From contig OY751488.1 of assembly GCA_963565915.1 (NCBI GenBank), positions 4,402,001-4,466,000 on the forward strand: a stretch of 64,000 bases of DNA, read 5' to 3'. A program made the position numbers and the translations under genes. Source of the DNA: Entoloma clypeatum (taxonomy: Eukaryota; Basidiomycota; Agaricomycetes; Agaricales; Entolomataceae). Positions 1-9,093 of this stretch are shown one piece after another; within the stretch, counting starts at the first letter, position 1; every line of letters starts with the position of its first letter. The notes below the pieces were generated by a model. That model was not told where the DNA came from. It did not search any database and worked only from the letters and a program-made list of their open reading frames with translations.

Positions 1-142
1 GGAACTTCTTGTCGCCAGTGACGATCCTCCACACTTTAGCTGCCTTTAGGTAGGCGCTCATCTTTTCCTGATAGACGGAGAAGTTGGTGGTGGTGAGCTT
101 GGGAACGGAAGAAGCGAGGTTGAGTTTGGAGTTAGAGGACAT
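1..142 (-). CDS. Ty1/copia Gag, N-terminal fragment (runs off the window)
   Basis: An ATG at 142 on the minus strand opens 47 codons that run off the left edge. The translation has the usual start of a copia Gag (UBN2/DUF4219 type): the motif LTTTNFSVYQEKM, then WRIVTGDKKF, comparable to the segment around FDGIDYQSWAEKM and WRLVSGD in the intact copia protein further right. Only the first part of the Gag domain is present, so protease, integrase and RT cannot be judged. The 90 bp upstream (143-232) look like an A/T-rich leader; I see no LTR there. It is a different copia family from the 8.7-14.5 kb element, because the residues are clearly divergent. Confidence 0.7.
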   Translation of the reverse strand, partial: MSSNSKLNLASSVPKLTTTNFSVYQEKMSAYLKAAKVWRIVTGDKKF

Positions 143-232
143 GATGATGCTGCGAAACATAAATAGAATCAGCATGTGTTTTTTCGAAAAAGCGCATCAG
201 AAAAATAAATAGACGAGCTGCCTTGTCGGTCA

Positions 233-1069
233 TCATTCTTCGTCCCCTGTTTGGTCTAGTGGTAGCATATGAAATGCCATCACTAGTTCTACCCAATCGT
301 CATGTGCGCCCTGAGTGCTGTGTTGCCCACAAGTGCAAGATCCTCCCTGAATAGGGAGCATGACTTCATTCGCTCTGTTCGCCGCCTCAATTAAGGGGTC
401 ATTATCCGGCAACCGAATTTGTCGGGCCGGAGGCGAAAGAGGAGGTGCGCCGTGTGCTTCAGGGATGGTCCCATCATCAACATACACGGGCGGAGGATCC
501 GTAGGATCTCCATCTTGGGTAGGTACCGCAACAGGTACCTCAGTACGGCGATTACGCCGTCTGCGGTTCAAAGCTCGAGTCCTTGCTCCTCCTGCATCAC
601 ACGTAGTACACGAGTAGTCAAAGGTAGTGTTGTCCATGCAATGCCTCGGGCAATGCTGACTGTCAACAACGAGTTGTCGACACACTCCGCAACGAGCAAC
701 GATGCGTCCATTGTCATCAAGACCTGAAGGGACTGAGCCCTGTGCCGTTGGCACCATATGGACTTGCTCTCGTGATACGATCATTGTGACAGGGATTCTC
801 TCAAGCAATCGATCAAGAATGGCCCATTGAAAGGTACATTCAATACCTCGAATGCTTCGAGGTTCACCGTTGAGGGAACCATCGAGCTCGATGTATTCGA
901 TGCTGAGGAAGCCAGTCTCCAGGCCAGCATACAAAGCGGATGCTGCCAATAGTAGCGCAAATGCTAGGATACTGAGAGCGTGCGGCGCTAGGGCCGGGGC
1001 CCATAACCTAATAAAGTACCCGACGTAGGCAGCCCAAAGGGCGCTCAAGACGTATCGGTATGAAGGCAT
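233..1069 (-). CDS. Hypothetical membrane-anchored, cysteine-containing protein
   Basis: An open frame of 278 codons, ATG at 1069. I do not recognise the family. Residues 5-50 are two closely spaced hydrophobic stretches, which suggests a membrane anchor or hairpin. The middle holds a cysteine cluster (CGVCRQL, CPRHC, SCTTC spread over about 35 residues) that could bind zinc, followed by an arginine-rich run (RALNRRRRNRR). The tail is proline-rich with a second short cysteine motif (SCTCGQH). It reads in the same direction as, and ends 90 bp before, the copia Gag start at 142, so it could be an extra 5' frame of that retroelement or a host gene into which the element jumped. No intron is needed to keep it open. 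Confidence 0.5.
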   Translation of the reverse strand: MPSYRYVLSALWAAYVGYFIRLWAPALAPHALSILAFALLLAASALYAGLETGFLSIEYIELDGSLNGEPRSIRGIECTFQWAILDRLLERIPVTMIVSREQVHMVPTAQGSVPSGLDDNGRIVARCGVCRQLVVDSQHCPRHCMDNTTFDYSCTTCDAGGARTRALNRRRRNRRTEVPVAVPTQDGDPTDPPPVYVDDGTIPEAHGAPPLSPPARQIRLPDNDPLIEAANRANEVMLPIQGGSCTCGQHSTQGAHDDWVELVMAFHMLPLDQTGDEE

Positions 1070-1334
1070 AGTGGAAGCTCTACTGACCTGGTTAAGAGTA
1101 ACTATAGAGAATCTAGAAGCTATACTAGCTTTAGTTAACTCAGAGAACTGGGGTGTTCAAGAAGTTAGGATTCACCGTACTAAATACATGGGTATTTATA
1201 CTAATCCAATATGCGCACGGACCATTGTACAAACAATGCGTAAACAAGTCATCCGCCCGTGGTTGCACCATAAACTCACATATATGGTAACAGTGACTTA
1301 TAGTCACTTCCTGTGACAAGCACATGGTGCGACA
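1070..1334. other. Unassigned spacer
   Basis: I see no coding frame, tRNA or repeat that I can support here. The segment lies between the hypothetical frame and the truncated LINE copy. Confidence 0.4.
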
Positions 1335-1735
1335 TATCTGGCGATATGTTCAACAAACCGTACAACATCGGCAATTTCCTGGGGATGCTCGCAAACCATC
1401 CCGCGTTATTCGCCTTTCCCCCACCCTAACTTATCGGGTGAGCTTCAGTGTTATGTTTTCTCTCTTTCACGGTCTCTTTAGTTACTACGGTCTCTGCCTA
1501 TGGGCATATGTAGTTTATATACGGGGTCTGTTCTTGTGGACTTGATCCATGGGCGGACCCCACTCTCGGATACTTATATATTTCTCTCCGCACATGTGCC
1601 GTGACCACAGGGCATTACTCTCCAATACTCTCGTATGTAGTTCTCGTTAAATTTGTAACTTAGTGTACAAGACCGGACTGCGATCGGGCACTGGAATATA
1701 AATTGAGGTTTAAAAAACAAAAAAAAAAAAAAAAA
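1335..1735 (+). mobile_element. 5'-truncated LINE copy (3' end only) with poly(A)
   Basis: This is the last 400 bp of a non-LTR retrotransposon on the plus strand. It contains the final codons of ORF2 (translating to NIGNFLGMLANHPALFAFPPP-like sequence before TAA), a 3' UTR, the conserved 3' end GCGATCGGGC..GGAATATAAATTGAGG and an A-rich tail at 1713-1735. It matches the 3' end of the minus-strand LINE next to it and of the LINE ending at 22600, so all three belong to one family. Severe 5' truncation is typical of target-primed reverse transcription. The exact 5' boundary (about 1335) is estimated from where similarity begins. Confidence 0.8.
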
Positions 1736-3220
1736 AGTCCGGTCTTGTACACTAAGTTACAAATTTAATGAGAACTACATATGAAAGTATTGGAGAGTAA
1801 TGCCCTGTGGTCACGGCACATGTGCGGAAAGATATATATAAGTATCCAAGAGTGGGGTCCGCCCATGGATCAAGTCCACAAGAACAGACCCCGTATATAA
1901 ATTACATACGCCCGTAGGCAAAGACCGTAGTAACTAAAGAGACCGTGAAAGAAAGAAAAACATAACATTGAAGCTCACCCGATAAATTAGGGTGGGGGAA
2001 AGGCGAATAGTGCGGGATGGTTTGCAAGCATCCCCAGGAAATTGCCGATATTGTAACGTTTGTTGGAGGCATCATCCCTATCAAAGAGAGGACATTTGTG
2101 GAGGAGGTGGTCTACCGTCTCGAGAGTGTCATCGTCGCAGGCGCATGTGAATGGGCCCGGATGTTTGAAGTGTTGTCTGTAGGCACCAATGGGGGCATGG
2201 CCCAGGGTGGCGTGGGTGAGGTGAGAGAACAGCGCGTTGTTGTTGCCCGTCCAGGAATTGAGCCAGGGTCCACCTTTGATGTGGTCTGGTTGGAGTATCT
2301 TCTCTTTGTCTCCAGTGTGGAGAGGGAGGAAGGAGCGACCTCAGAATTCGGGGGCGGAATGAAGTTTGCGCCATCCATCTACGGCACTGGTAGCGGCAGC
2401 GGTACGGGCAAAGTTGGGCGACAGAGGAGACAAGGCTGTTCCTTGGGTCGATTTAAAGTGACGTGAGGGGTTGGGGAAGGCAGAACCCCACTCAGACGTG
2501 AGAGGTGTGTCTAGGTGGACATGGATGATGCCAGCTCCAGCAAGGAAGGGCCGGAGGAGATGGGAAATGCCGCATGAGACAGAGTGGCCCGCATGAATGG
2601 AGCCTGTATCAAGGGCGAGTCGGACAGCCTGTATGTTCCGGGTGAAGATATGAATCTCTGTGACATAAGGTGCGTGTGTGATGACCTTGCTAAGGCCAAG
2701 GAGGGTGGCGACGATGAGGGTCTCGGGGACGAGACTTCTGCCTGCGCTGGCTCTGGTCATATGGGGGTCTTGAGCGTGACGACCAATGGAGGGGGCAAAA
2801 TGGACTACCGCGACTGCCGATGACAACATCTTACCAACACTGGGTCAGGCAGCAATGCAGAAGGCCGCTTAATGGTTTTCTTCCTCAGCGGTGGTGAGGA
2901 TTCTTTGAGATAGGTGTAACACTTCTTGTCGTCATTGACCTGTGGGGCGTCCCAGATGAACGAATCCGGGTAGAGGTTGAGTATGCGATTCCCCAGGCGA
3001 TCCTCGTCGCTAAGGTAGTCGGATCTCTCAAGCTTGACAGCGGTCATCAGGTTTTGAATGTCGACGACTGGGCTAAGGGTCTTATCCTCCGCCTTGAGCA
3101 GAAGCTCACAGACGACAGGGTGAGTGACGGGAAGCTGGGCGGCTCTGATGCGAGAGTGCTGCACTAGCTTGGTGATATGTTGTCTGGCAGGCATGAGCCC
3201 CGCAATAGCGAGGACACCCC

Positions 3221-3333
3221 TGTTATGCGTAACAAACCGTTCCAAGGTTCGGGCAGAGTATGCAGGAAGATGGAAAGGCGAAGAGCAATGTGAAAAAGTA
3301 AGCGTATACGTCCGTAGTCGTTAGTCCGTAACA
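3221..3333 (-). repeat. Shortened chromovirus LTR (113 bp of about 370)
   Basis: It begins TGTTACGGACTAACG and ends ACGCATAACA on the minus strand, like the 370-bp LTRs of the element at 31561-38127. The central ~257 bp, including the TATA box and the transcript start, are deleted between two TCAC microhomologies. The LTR therefore has no promoter of its own. Confidence 0.85.
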
Positions 3334-3370
3334 TGTTCCCCTCCTCAAGGTCTGTGTCCTCACAGACTAC

Positions 3371-3739
3371 CTACTCCCATCCATCGTTGCCATTTGGATC
3401 GGCCCAGGCAGGGTCAACTCGGTTACCCCAATCCTTTATCAGTTCATCGTTTACCGCCGTGGCAAACTCTAAACCTTGAACGGCGAGGCGAAGGCATCGA
3501 TTCTCGACAGCAAGGGTGTTGGTATAGTTTTTGAGGATGAGCTTCTCCTCAACGGTGGGGGCGGTTGGCAAATCGGAGAGGGTATGAAGGCGGATATGCA
3601 TCTGCCGGTGGAGGATATCGGCGATGGAGGTTTCGAGCGCATGGATCTGGTCACGCATGGAGAGAGCTTCGCCGATGAGGGTGGTGATGGTGGGGTTGAT
3701 ATCGGAAGCATCGGTGGAGGCGGCGGTGATGTTGGACAT
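3371..3739 (-). CDS. Chromovirus third ORF (small helical protein), copy 1
   Basis: A 122-codon frame between the chromodomain end and the LTR. It is nearly identical in protein to the frame at 37355-37720 and clearly homologous to that at 20718-21080. Conserved blocks include GEALSMRDQIHALE, ADILHRQMHIRLH and NDELI/NEELI. It is predicted to be mostly helical, possibly coiled coil. I know no function for it. It is intact in all three copies even though the pol genes carry stops. The 60 bp before the ATG are pyrimidine-rich and the ATG sits in a good context. Confidence 0.65.
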   Translation of the reverse strand: MSNITAASTDASDINPTITTLIGEALSMRDQIHALETSIADILHRQMHIRLHTLSDLPTAPTVEEKLILKNYTNTLAVENRCLRLAVQGLEFATAVNDELIKDWGNRVDPAWADPNGNDGWE

Positions 3740-3856
3740 GGCAGAAATGATGTTTGAAAGGTATAAGAAGAACGGCGTGTTGGGCGGGAAGAGTTGGAGC
3801 GGGGAACTTGATGTGACAGAAGTCGATGTGGAAAATGGCTCTCAAAGTTTGTTCTT

Positions 3857-5008
3857 TTATCGTGGACGCGATGGATTTTGCCGATGAAAATCTCGGATCA
3901 AGTCTTGAGCGTTCTGAACATTAGTCCGAGGTTCCCATGTGTTCTCTTCTGGGCCATACCCTTCCCATTGGACAAGGTACTGGATCTTTCCACGGAATTT
4001 CTGAGAGTCCAGGATTGTGGAGACATGGTATTCTTCTCGTCCTTCGACGATGATCGGATCAGGGGCTGGCTTCTTTTTCTGAATGGCATATTTCGGGGTT
4101 TCGTATGGCGATAACAGGGTCTCGTTGAACACAGGGTGGATCATTTTCCAGGTTTTGGGAAGATCAAGACGGTATGCGCTAGCTCCTTTCTTCTCTAGGA
4201 CTTTGAACGGTCCGTGTCGGAGGGCGTCAAGTTTCTTTGAGGGACGATCAGTCCTGATGTTAGTCCCTTCCAGCCATACCTTGTCTCCGATGCGGTAATT
4301 CCGAGACGGGCTTCGTCGTGTGTCAACTGTCTTCTTCATCTGATCCTGTGCCTGTTTCAGTGCTGTGTTGGCTTCTTCTCGTGCCTGTTTGAGTTTTTTC
4401 AAGAAGTCGTTTGCCGCTGGATTGGTGTCTTCCAACACAAGTTCTCCCTTCCAAGGATGCAGACCGTAGTTGAGATAGAATGGTGTGTACTTTGTCGCTT
4501 GATGTTCTTTGTCATTGTACTGGAATTCTGCGATTGCGATCCATTCCGCCCAATCATCTTGTAGATGGTTGACAAAGTTTCGCAAGAACACCTCGGTTTC
4601 CTGATGCGATCGTTCGGCCTGTCCATCAGTTTGTGGATGGTACGCAGTGGACAGGTTTCTCTTGATTCCCAACATGCGGCAAAGTATCTCCATGAACTTC
4701 GCGGCGAACTGTGGTCCTCTGTCGCTAATGATCTTCTTAGGGATCCCATGAAGCTTCCATATCTGGTCCCGATAGATCTTGGCTAATCCTTCAGCCGATA
4801 GTTCCACGGTTGTCGGGATGAGATGAAGCATCTTTGAATGTCTGTCCGTGATGACCAGAATTGCGTTTTTCCCATCAGATTCTGGTATCGGTCCCACGAC
4901 GTCAATCCCTATGTCTTCCCATGGTTGACTTGGCGTGGCGTTAGGGTGCAGAGGGGCGTGTCTCCTTTGGCGGCTGATCTTGTTACGTTGACAGGTGTCA
5001 CAACCTTT
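3857..5008 (-). pseudogene. Chromovirus integrase C-terminal two-thirds plus chromodomain (fragment)
   Basis: This open frame starts inside integrase at the second half of the HHCC finger (KGCDTCQRNK) and runs through the catalytic core (GIDVVGPIPE, ISDRGPQF, YHPQTDGQAERSHQE), the GPF-type region ([17 protein letters not shown]) and a C-terminal chromodomain ([18 protein letters not shown]). The apparent ATG start at 5041 lies in the antisense LTR fragment and is an artefact of the rearrangement. Gag, protease, RT and RNase H are absent. In this family integrase inserts the cDNA and the chromodomain steers it to marked chromatin. The piece has no stop, unlike the pol genes of the two full-length copies. 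Confidence 0.8.
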
Positions 5009-7644
5009 CACATTGCTCTTCGCCTTTCCATCTTCCTGCATACTCTGCCCAAACCTTGGAACGGTTTGTTACGCATAACAACCCCTGGTAGGCGACCGAT
5101 TGAAGGCGCTGGTGATCCATCTGGCAGCTCTGTAGTGGACCGAGTTCAAAAGATTGAAAGCAGTTTTGAGGCATGGACCGTTATAGTACCAGAGTTGGCA
5201 CCCATAAGTGAGAATCAGCATGATGCACGACACGTACAGGAGGCATTTGAGGCGGGGTGAAAGGCCGCGTGAGGAATTACCAAGGAGAAGGGGAATGGAT
5301 GTGAGCGCCTTGGTGGCATAGAAACATCTGTGCTCGTTAAAGGTTAGACGATGATTGAAGAAGAAGCCGAGGTAGCGCCAAAAGGCCTTGACTTGGAGGG
5401 GGGGTTGACCAGGTAGTCGAACGATAGGGTATGACAGAGAGACGGTTTGGGTGAAGAACATGAGTTCGTCTTTTGTCGGTTCAGTGGCCAGCCCCATGTC
5501 GATGAGGATGCCGTCAATGGCTTTTCGACCAGCCCGCAGGTGGGAGCCGATAGCGTCAAGGTCAGAAGACTGGGCGATGAGCATGCCGTCATCCACGAAG
5601 GAGAAGAGATCTAGGTACTGCGCGTGTCCACGGCTGTAGAAGATTCTGAGGGCTGGCAAAAGATAGATGTCTGAAAGGATGGGGGAGAGCGCCGAGCCCT
5701 GACCTACACCAAAGAGGATATCGAAGAGGTCTGAGACATTCTGTCCTGAGACAAAACAAGTAGACCATCCACGAAGATAGGATTCGAAGAACTTACTCAA
5801 GGCGGCTGAAAACCCCAGCTGCCGTAGTACTCCTAGCAAAAATTGATGGTCCAGAGAAGGGAAGAATTGCGCAATGTCGAAGGCCCCCCATGTCACGTTT
5901 CTTCACCCATCCATTCCGGACTCTGTGTGTTATGATGATGCCAGCATCAGTAGTAGATCTGTAGCAAAGTCCGCCGAACTGGTATCGGTGGACAAGGCTA
6001 TACTTAGCGCATTCGAATTGCATTCGATTGGCGATGACTTTCTTGATAATCTTTGCCACCGTGTTGAGGAGAACGATGGGTCGAAAGGACTTGGGTTTAT
6101 TGTAGGTTTCTTTGCCAGGCTTTGGTATGATAACCGTGACAGAGGTTTTGAAAGCGGCAGGCCAGCATGAGTAATCCATGCAGGCATTAGCTAGGGCTGT
6201 GATGCGTGTCAACACTTCATCTTTCTGGAGGAGACGCTTGAGGAGAGCCCATGATATGTGGTCCGGACCAGGGGCAGATTTGGGATTGCATTTGAGGACA
6301 AGGGAGATAATCTCAGGACCCGTGATTGGTATCCAGTCGTGAGTAGGTTCTTGTGGGATTTCGTCGAGGATATCCATTTTTGGAGAGTTCAGAGGAGGCG
6401 TATGAAAGGCCTTATCAAAAGCGTCAAACATGTCGTTAGAAGAGTGGAGGACATCACCATTGGCCCCCTTCAAATTTGCAAGGGGGTCTGAGCGATGGGG
6501 CTTGTGCCAGTCCATGAGGGACCAGGGGTTTTTTTGGGAGAGGGCGATGGTTTCAATTCTGTCTTCAAAGAATTCTCTCTTGGCCGCGCAGATTACCATC
6601 CGAAGATTGCTATAATCAACAGGAGATTTGGTGTCGAGATACACTTGCCTGGCTAGGTCGCAGGTTTCGCTCCACCACGAGTGGGAGTGCAATCCTGCGC
6701 CCTTGACTGGGCAAGAGTGAGTGTCCCAATTCACAGAAAGGGCCGTCTGGAGGTTAGTAGCGGCAGTTTCGACATCCTGGGCCGAGGCATAGGAGTTGAG
6801 GACTGAGCTAAAGGCAACTAAGAGACCTGTGACATATTCTTTGTAGGTTTTCAAGGGGACGATCTGCCAGACCAACGGCTGGTACAGAGTCGAGGGCAGG
6901 TAGATGGTCAGGGGGACGTGGTCAGAAGTGTCGCGTTCGAAGGGACACAAGAAGCGTTCGCATTTCCTTGGCCTGGAGGCAGGGAGGAAGACGAGGTCGA
7001 GCGTGGAGGGCCGGTGCAGGGGGTTGTCCGGGATCCATGTGGGAGGGTCAGTATTCGTTCCGCTGAGTGTGAGGTCAAGGGAAGAAGCGACATGCATGAG
7101 GTCAGTAGAAAGACTCGAGGCATAGGGAACTGCAGCATCCCAGAGAGCAGACGGGCAGTTGAAGTTGCCGCCAAGAAAGATGACAGGGGAGGGGAGTGTG
7201 TGAGCATTCTGGGTAAGCCATTTAATGGCCAACCCTGATGTGTCAGAGTACATGTTGATGAGGAAGACCTGCCGAGATTTGGTGGGCCATAAGGATAGGA
7301 TCTGGATGTTGGATGGGGCATCAAATTCATGGTGGAGAACAGGGCGCAGATGCGCGATGTTGGTGTTGAAATAGGCAACCGTACGGGCTGAGGAGTCAGC
7401 CGTGGAAGTGTCTGAGCATATCCAGGATGGGTGTCGAGGATAGGAGTATATAGGGGATCCACTCCTGGAGGAGGTGGAAATGGTGTGGCGGGCGAGGTAC
7501 TTGACAGGTTCCTGTACAAAATAGATATTGATATCTTCATTGTGTCTAACAAGGAAAGATTCAATGATAGCGTTAGTTCTCTGAACATTATGGGTACGTA
7601 ACTTAAGGGAGACCAGCTCGTCCACGTCAAGCGCTGCGGTTGTA

Positions 7645-7961
7645 TCAACCATTAACAACGCCATTGGAGGGGCTGGTCCCACTAGTTGTGGCAGTTTGCA
7701 TGGGTTCTGGTCCAGGTCCTGTAGGCGCGACGTCCTCCATACCATCCAGAACCTCAAAGAAATTATGATCGGTGGGGACAAGGGTTGCAACCTTGGCTGC
7801 CGTTGTGGTGGTAGGGCGGGCAGCCTTGGCTGCCTTGCGAGATGCATCCTTCATAGCGGCTTTATCATACACCTTACGGTGGAAAGAGGGATTGAAGCGG
7901 TTCTTCCAGAACTTGCATATGGTGGCGAGATTTAGGGCCCCCCTTGCGGGGGACCCTGGTA
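7645..7961 (-). pseudogene. LINE ORF1, C-terminal remnant
   Basis: About 100 codons just upstream of ORF2 on the minus strand, ending at TAA 7645-7647 and overlapping the ORF2 start. It is lysine/alanine-rich (RKAAKAARP) and contains FWKNRFNPSFHRK. ORF1 of such LINEs encodes an RNA-binding gag-like protein. The upstream part is missing: the sequence changes character near 7935-7961, where a putative LTR begins. The identity rests on position and composition, not on a domain I can name. Confidence 0.5.
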
Positions 7962-8707
7962 TGTCACGGTTGGTCACCTCAGGCCATTACTGACCCTCGG
8001 ATTTATCCCAAGCTCGCCCATCCTGGAATCAACTTAGATTCACACCTGAGCTTATTAATCTCAAGTGAACCGACAGAGGATTTAGTACTCTCGAGCCAGT
8101 CTCATACCAGACTGCTACGGCCCACTACCCAATTGGGTAGCTTCCCGTTGCCAGGCAGATGGTTCACTAATACCAACTGGCACGGATCCCCATCTGTCCC
8201 AGCTCTCTGTCTTGCCACAAGGCCAACCGGTTTGTGCACTTCAGGCTTGTACCTTGCTACCGGAGTTGTTATGAACCTGTGACTAACAACCAGCCTTTGA
8301 CCCAAATGGCTGAACACTAATTCAGGAGTCTGGGCTGGGCGGGTTGACCTTATCGGCTTGTTATCACCTCCAAATACCCCCTCTTATTGTCCCCTATCCT
8401 TTTGGTCCCTTTCGGGCCACTCCAGAGTGCCGGGTCACCACTTAAGGCATCACCAGTCCCATCTGGACACCTGCCCCTGAATCAGCAGGTCACCACTTAA
8501 GGCATCACTACCAACCCAGGAACTAGTCGCCCGTGGGGCTACTTAGGGAGTTAGTCATCATGCTGGGGCAGCTTTTTATACTGGTTCTCACCCAGGATAG
8601 CCCGTAGTCAGCAGTCATGTGACTCTATACCACCAGCGCCAGTAGCCCAGCAGCTGCCCAACTTTACTAAGGTCGGACCAATGTTATGTGGAAACACGTT
8701 CCATCAT
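7962..8707 (-). repeat. Putative solo LTR of an unidentified element (continues at 14508-14583)
   Basis: The non-coding stretch left of the copia element may be one LTR split by that insertion. In minus orientation it would start TGGGAGTGTC (ending the 14508-14583 part) and finish CCGTGACA at 7962, so it has TG..CA ends, with TGGTA on both sides as a possible 5-bp duplication (7957-7961, 14584-14588). A good TATA motif (TATAAAAAG) lies on the minus strand near 8575. Inside is a 21-bp direct repeat (GGTCACCACTTAAGGCATCAC) at about 8434 and 8490. A 5-bp match can arise by chance, so this is tentative. Confidence 0.35.
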
Positions 8708-9019
8708 TGTTGAAGTTCCACCTGGGCGCTAGCCACAGGTGTACTGAGCAACACAGCTACAGTGTGGAAGTACTCTACACAACCGTTCTAGCCACTTACA
8801 TGGTTTGGGGTGGGTGAGGCTGGTGAGAGCGGTTGAGGCTGGTGAGAGCGATGGAGCTGGTTAAGAGTCAAGAGACAACTTGTTGGTATTGACAGTTTCC
8901 TGGTCTTATATACCGTACTACTGTTTGTACCAACCAAACAAGTATGTAATGAAGATATGTAAAGGTCACGTGATGTAATCTAATCTAATCTAATCTACGT
9001 GATGGGAAAAGTTTCAACA
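8708..9019 (-). repeat. copia 3' LTR
   Basis: TG..CA ends (TGTTGAAAC..TTCAACA on the minus strand) with extended terminal inverted bases. It holds a TATA-like motif (GTATATAAGACC) and four TAGAT/AGATT repeats near its 5' end. The G-rich polypurine tract lies immediately outside at 9020-9027. Confidence 0.95.
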
Positions 9020-9093
9020 CCCCCCCATATTTAGTACATACTTCTAAATACATCTTACTTTTTCCCACATATATATAGGTACTTTTGTTTCGC

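Larger units (their letters stand above)
3221..5080 (-). mobile_element. Rearranged chromovirus insertion with U5 ends at both termini
   Basis: A 1860-bp insertion inside the LINE with a perfect 5-bp target duplication (ACCCC at 3216-3220 and 5081-5085). The internal part is the 3' third of a Tf1/sushi-type chromovirus on the minus strand: integrase from its zinc-finger cysteines, chromodomain, a small third ORF, then a shortened LTR (3221-3333). The far end (about 5009-5080) is a second LTR-end fragment in the opposite orientation. Both termini are therefore the same LTR end (TGTTATGCGT...ACGCATAACA), giving about 70-bp terminal inverted repeats. Both novel joints show microhomology (TCAC and ATGTGA). 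The target duplication shows the rearranged molecule itself was integrated. Confidence 0.85.
1987..7664 (-). pseudogene. LINE ORF2 (endonuclease-RT-RNase H-like), disrupted
   Basis: The likely start is the ATG at 7664, overlapping the ORF1 stop. Order: an AP endonuclease domain (about 7640-6900; motif LGGNFN where GDFN is usual, then TSDHVPL), and reverse transcriptase with PKPGK and SFRPI about 6130-6050. A frameshift near 5886 follows, then the fingers and palm with AFDIAQFFPSLDH and the catalytic FVDDG near 5595. After the nested insertion, a frameshift near 2825 leads into a degenerate RNase H-like segment (FTRN where TDN is usual). An in-frame TGA lies at 2341-2343. The C-terminal segment (GHAPIGAYR, then CACDDDTLE) ends at TAA 1987-1989. 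The family copies its RNA into DNA at a nicked target site; this copy is dead. Confidence 0.8.
1736..7961 (-). mobile_element. Tad1-like LINE, long but defective copy, with nested insertion
   Basis: A minus-strand non-LTR element carrying the end of ORF1, an AP-type endonuclease, reverse transcriptase and an RNase H-like/C-terminal region. It lacks the last ~40 bp of the 3' end and its own poly(A), because it abuts the poly(A) of the plus-strand copy. It is broken by a rearranged chromovirus at 3221-5080, flanked by ACCCC duplications. Comparison with the second copy (14771-15739 plus 21508-22600) shows high identity. Its 5' end near 7961 is truncated within ORF1. It cannot be autonomous: two frameshifts, a stop and the insertion disrupt ORF2. 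Confidence 0.85.

Noticed and set aside
360..727. Plus-strand frames over 360-727
   Set aside because: They are antisense to the 278-codon minus frame, which has coherent composition; the plus frames have none.
2821..2829. The frameshift before the LINE RNase H-like part as a programmed frameshift
   Set aside because: Two copies share it, but no slippery site is visible and other stops show these copies are decayed; a shared ancestral lesion is simpler.
8080..8300. Second tRNA-like sequence near 8090-8200 on the minus strand
   Set aside because: Some words recall an A and B box (GTCTGGTATGAGAC, GGTTCACTTGAG), but spacing and stems do not form a tRNA.
8434..8510. Two copies of GGTCACCACTTAAGGCATCAC as a CRISPR-like array
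   Set aside because: Only two copies, in a eukaryotic repeat region; best seen as an internal LTR repeat.
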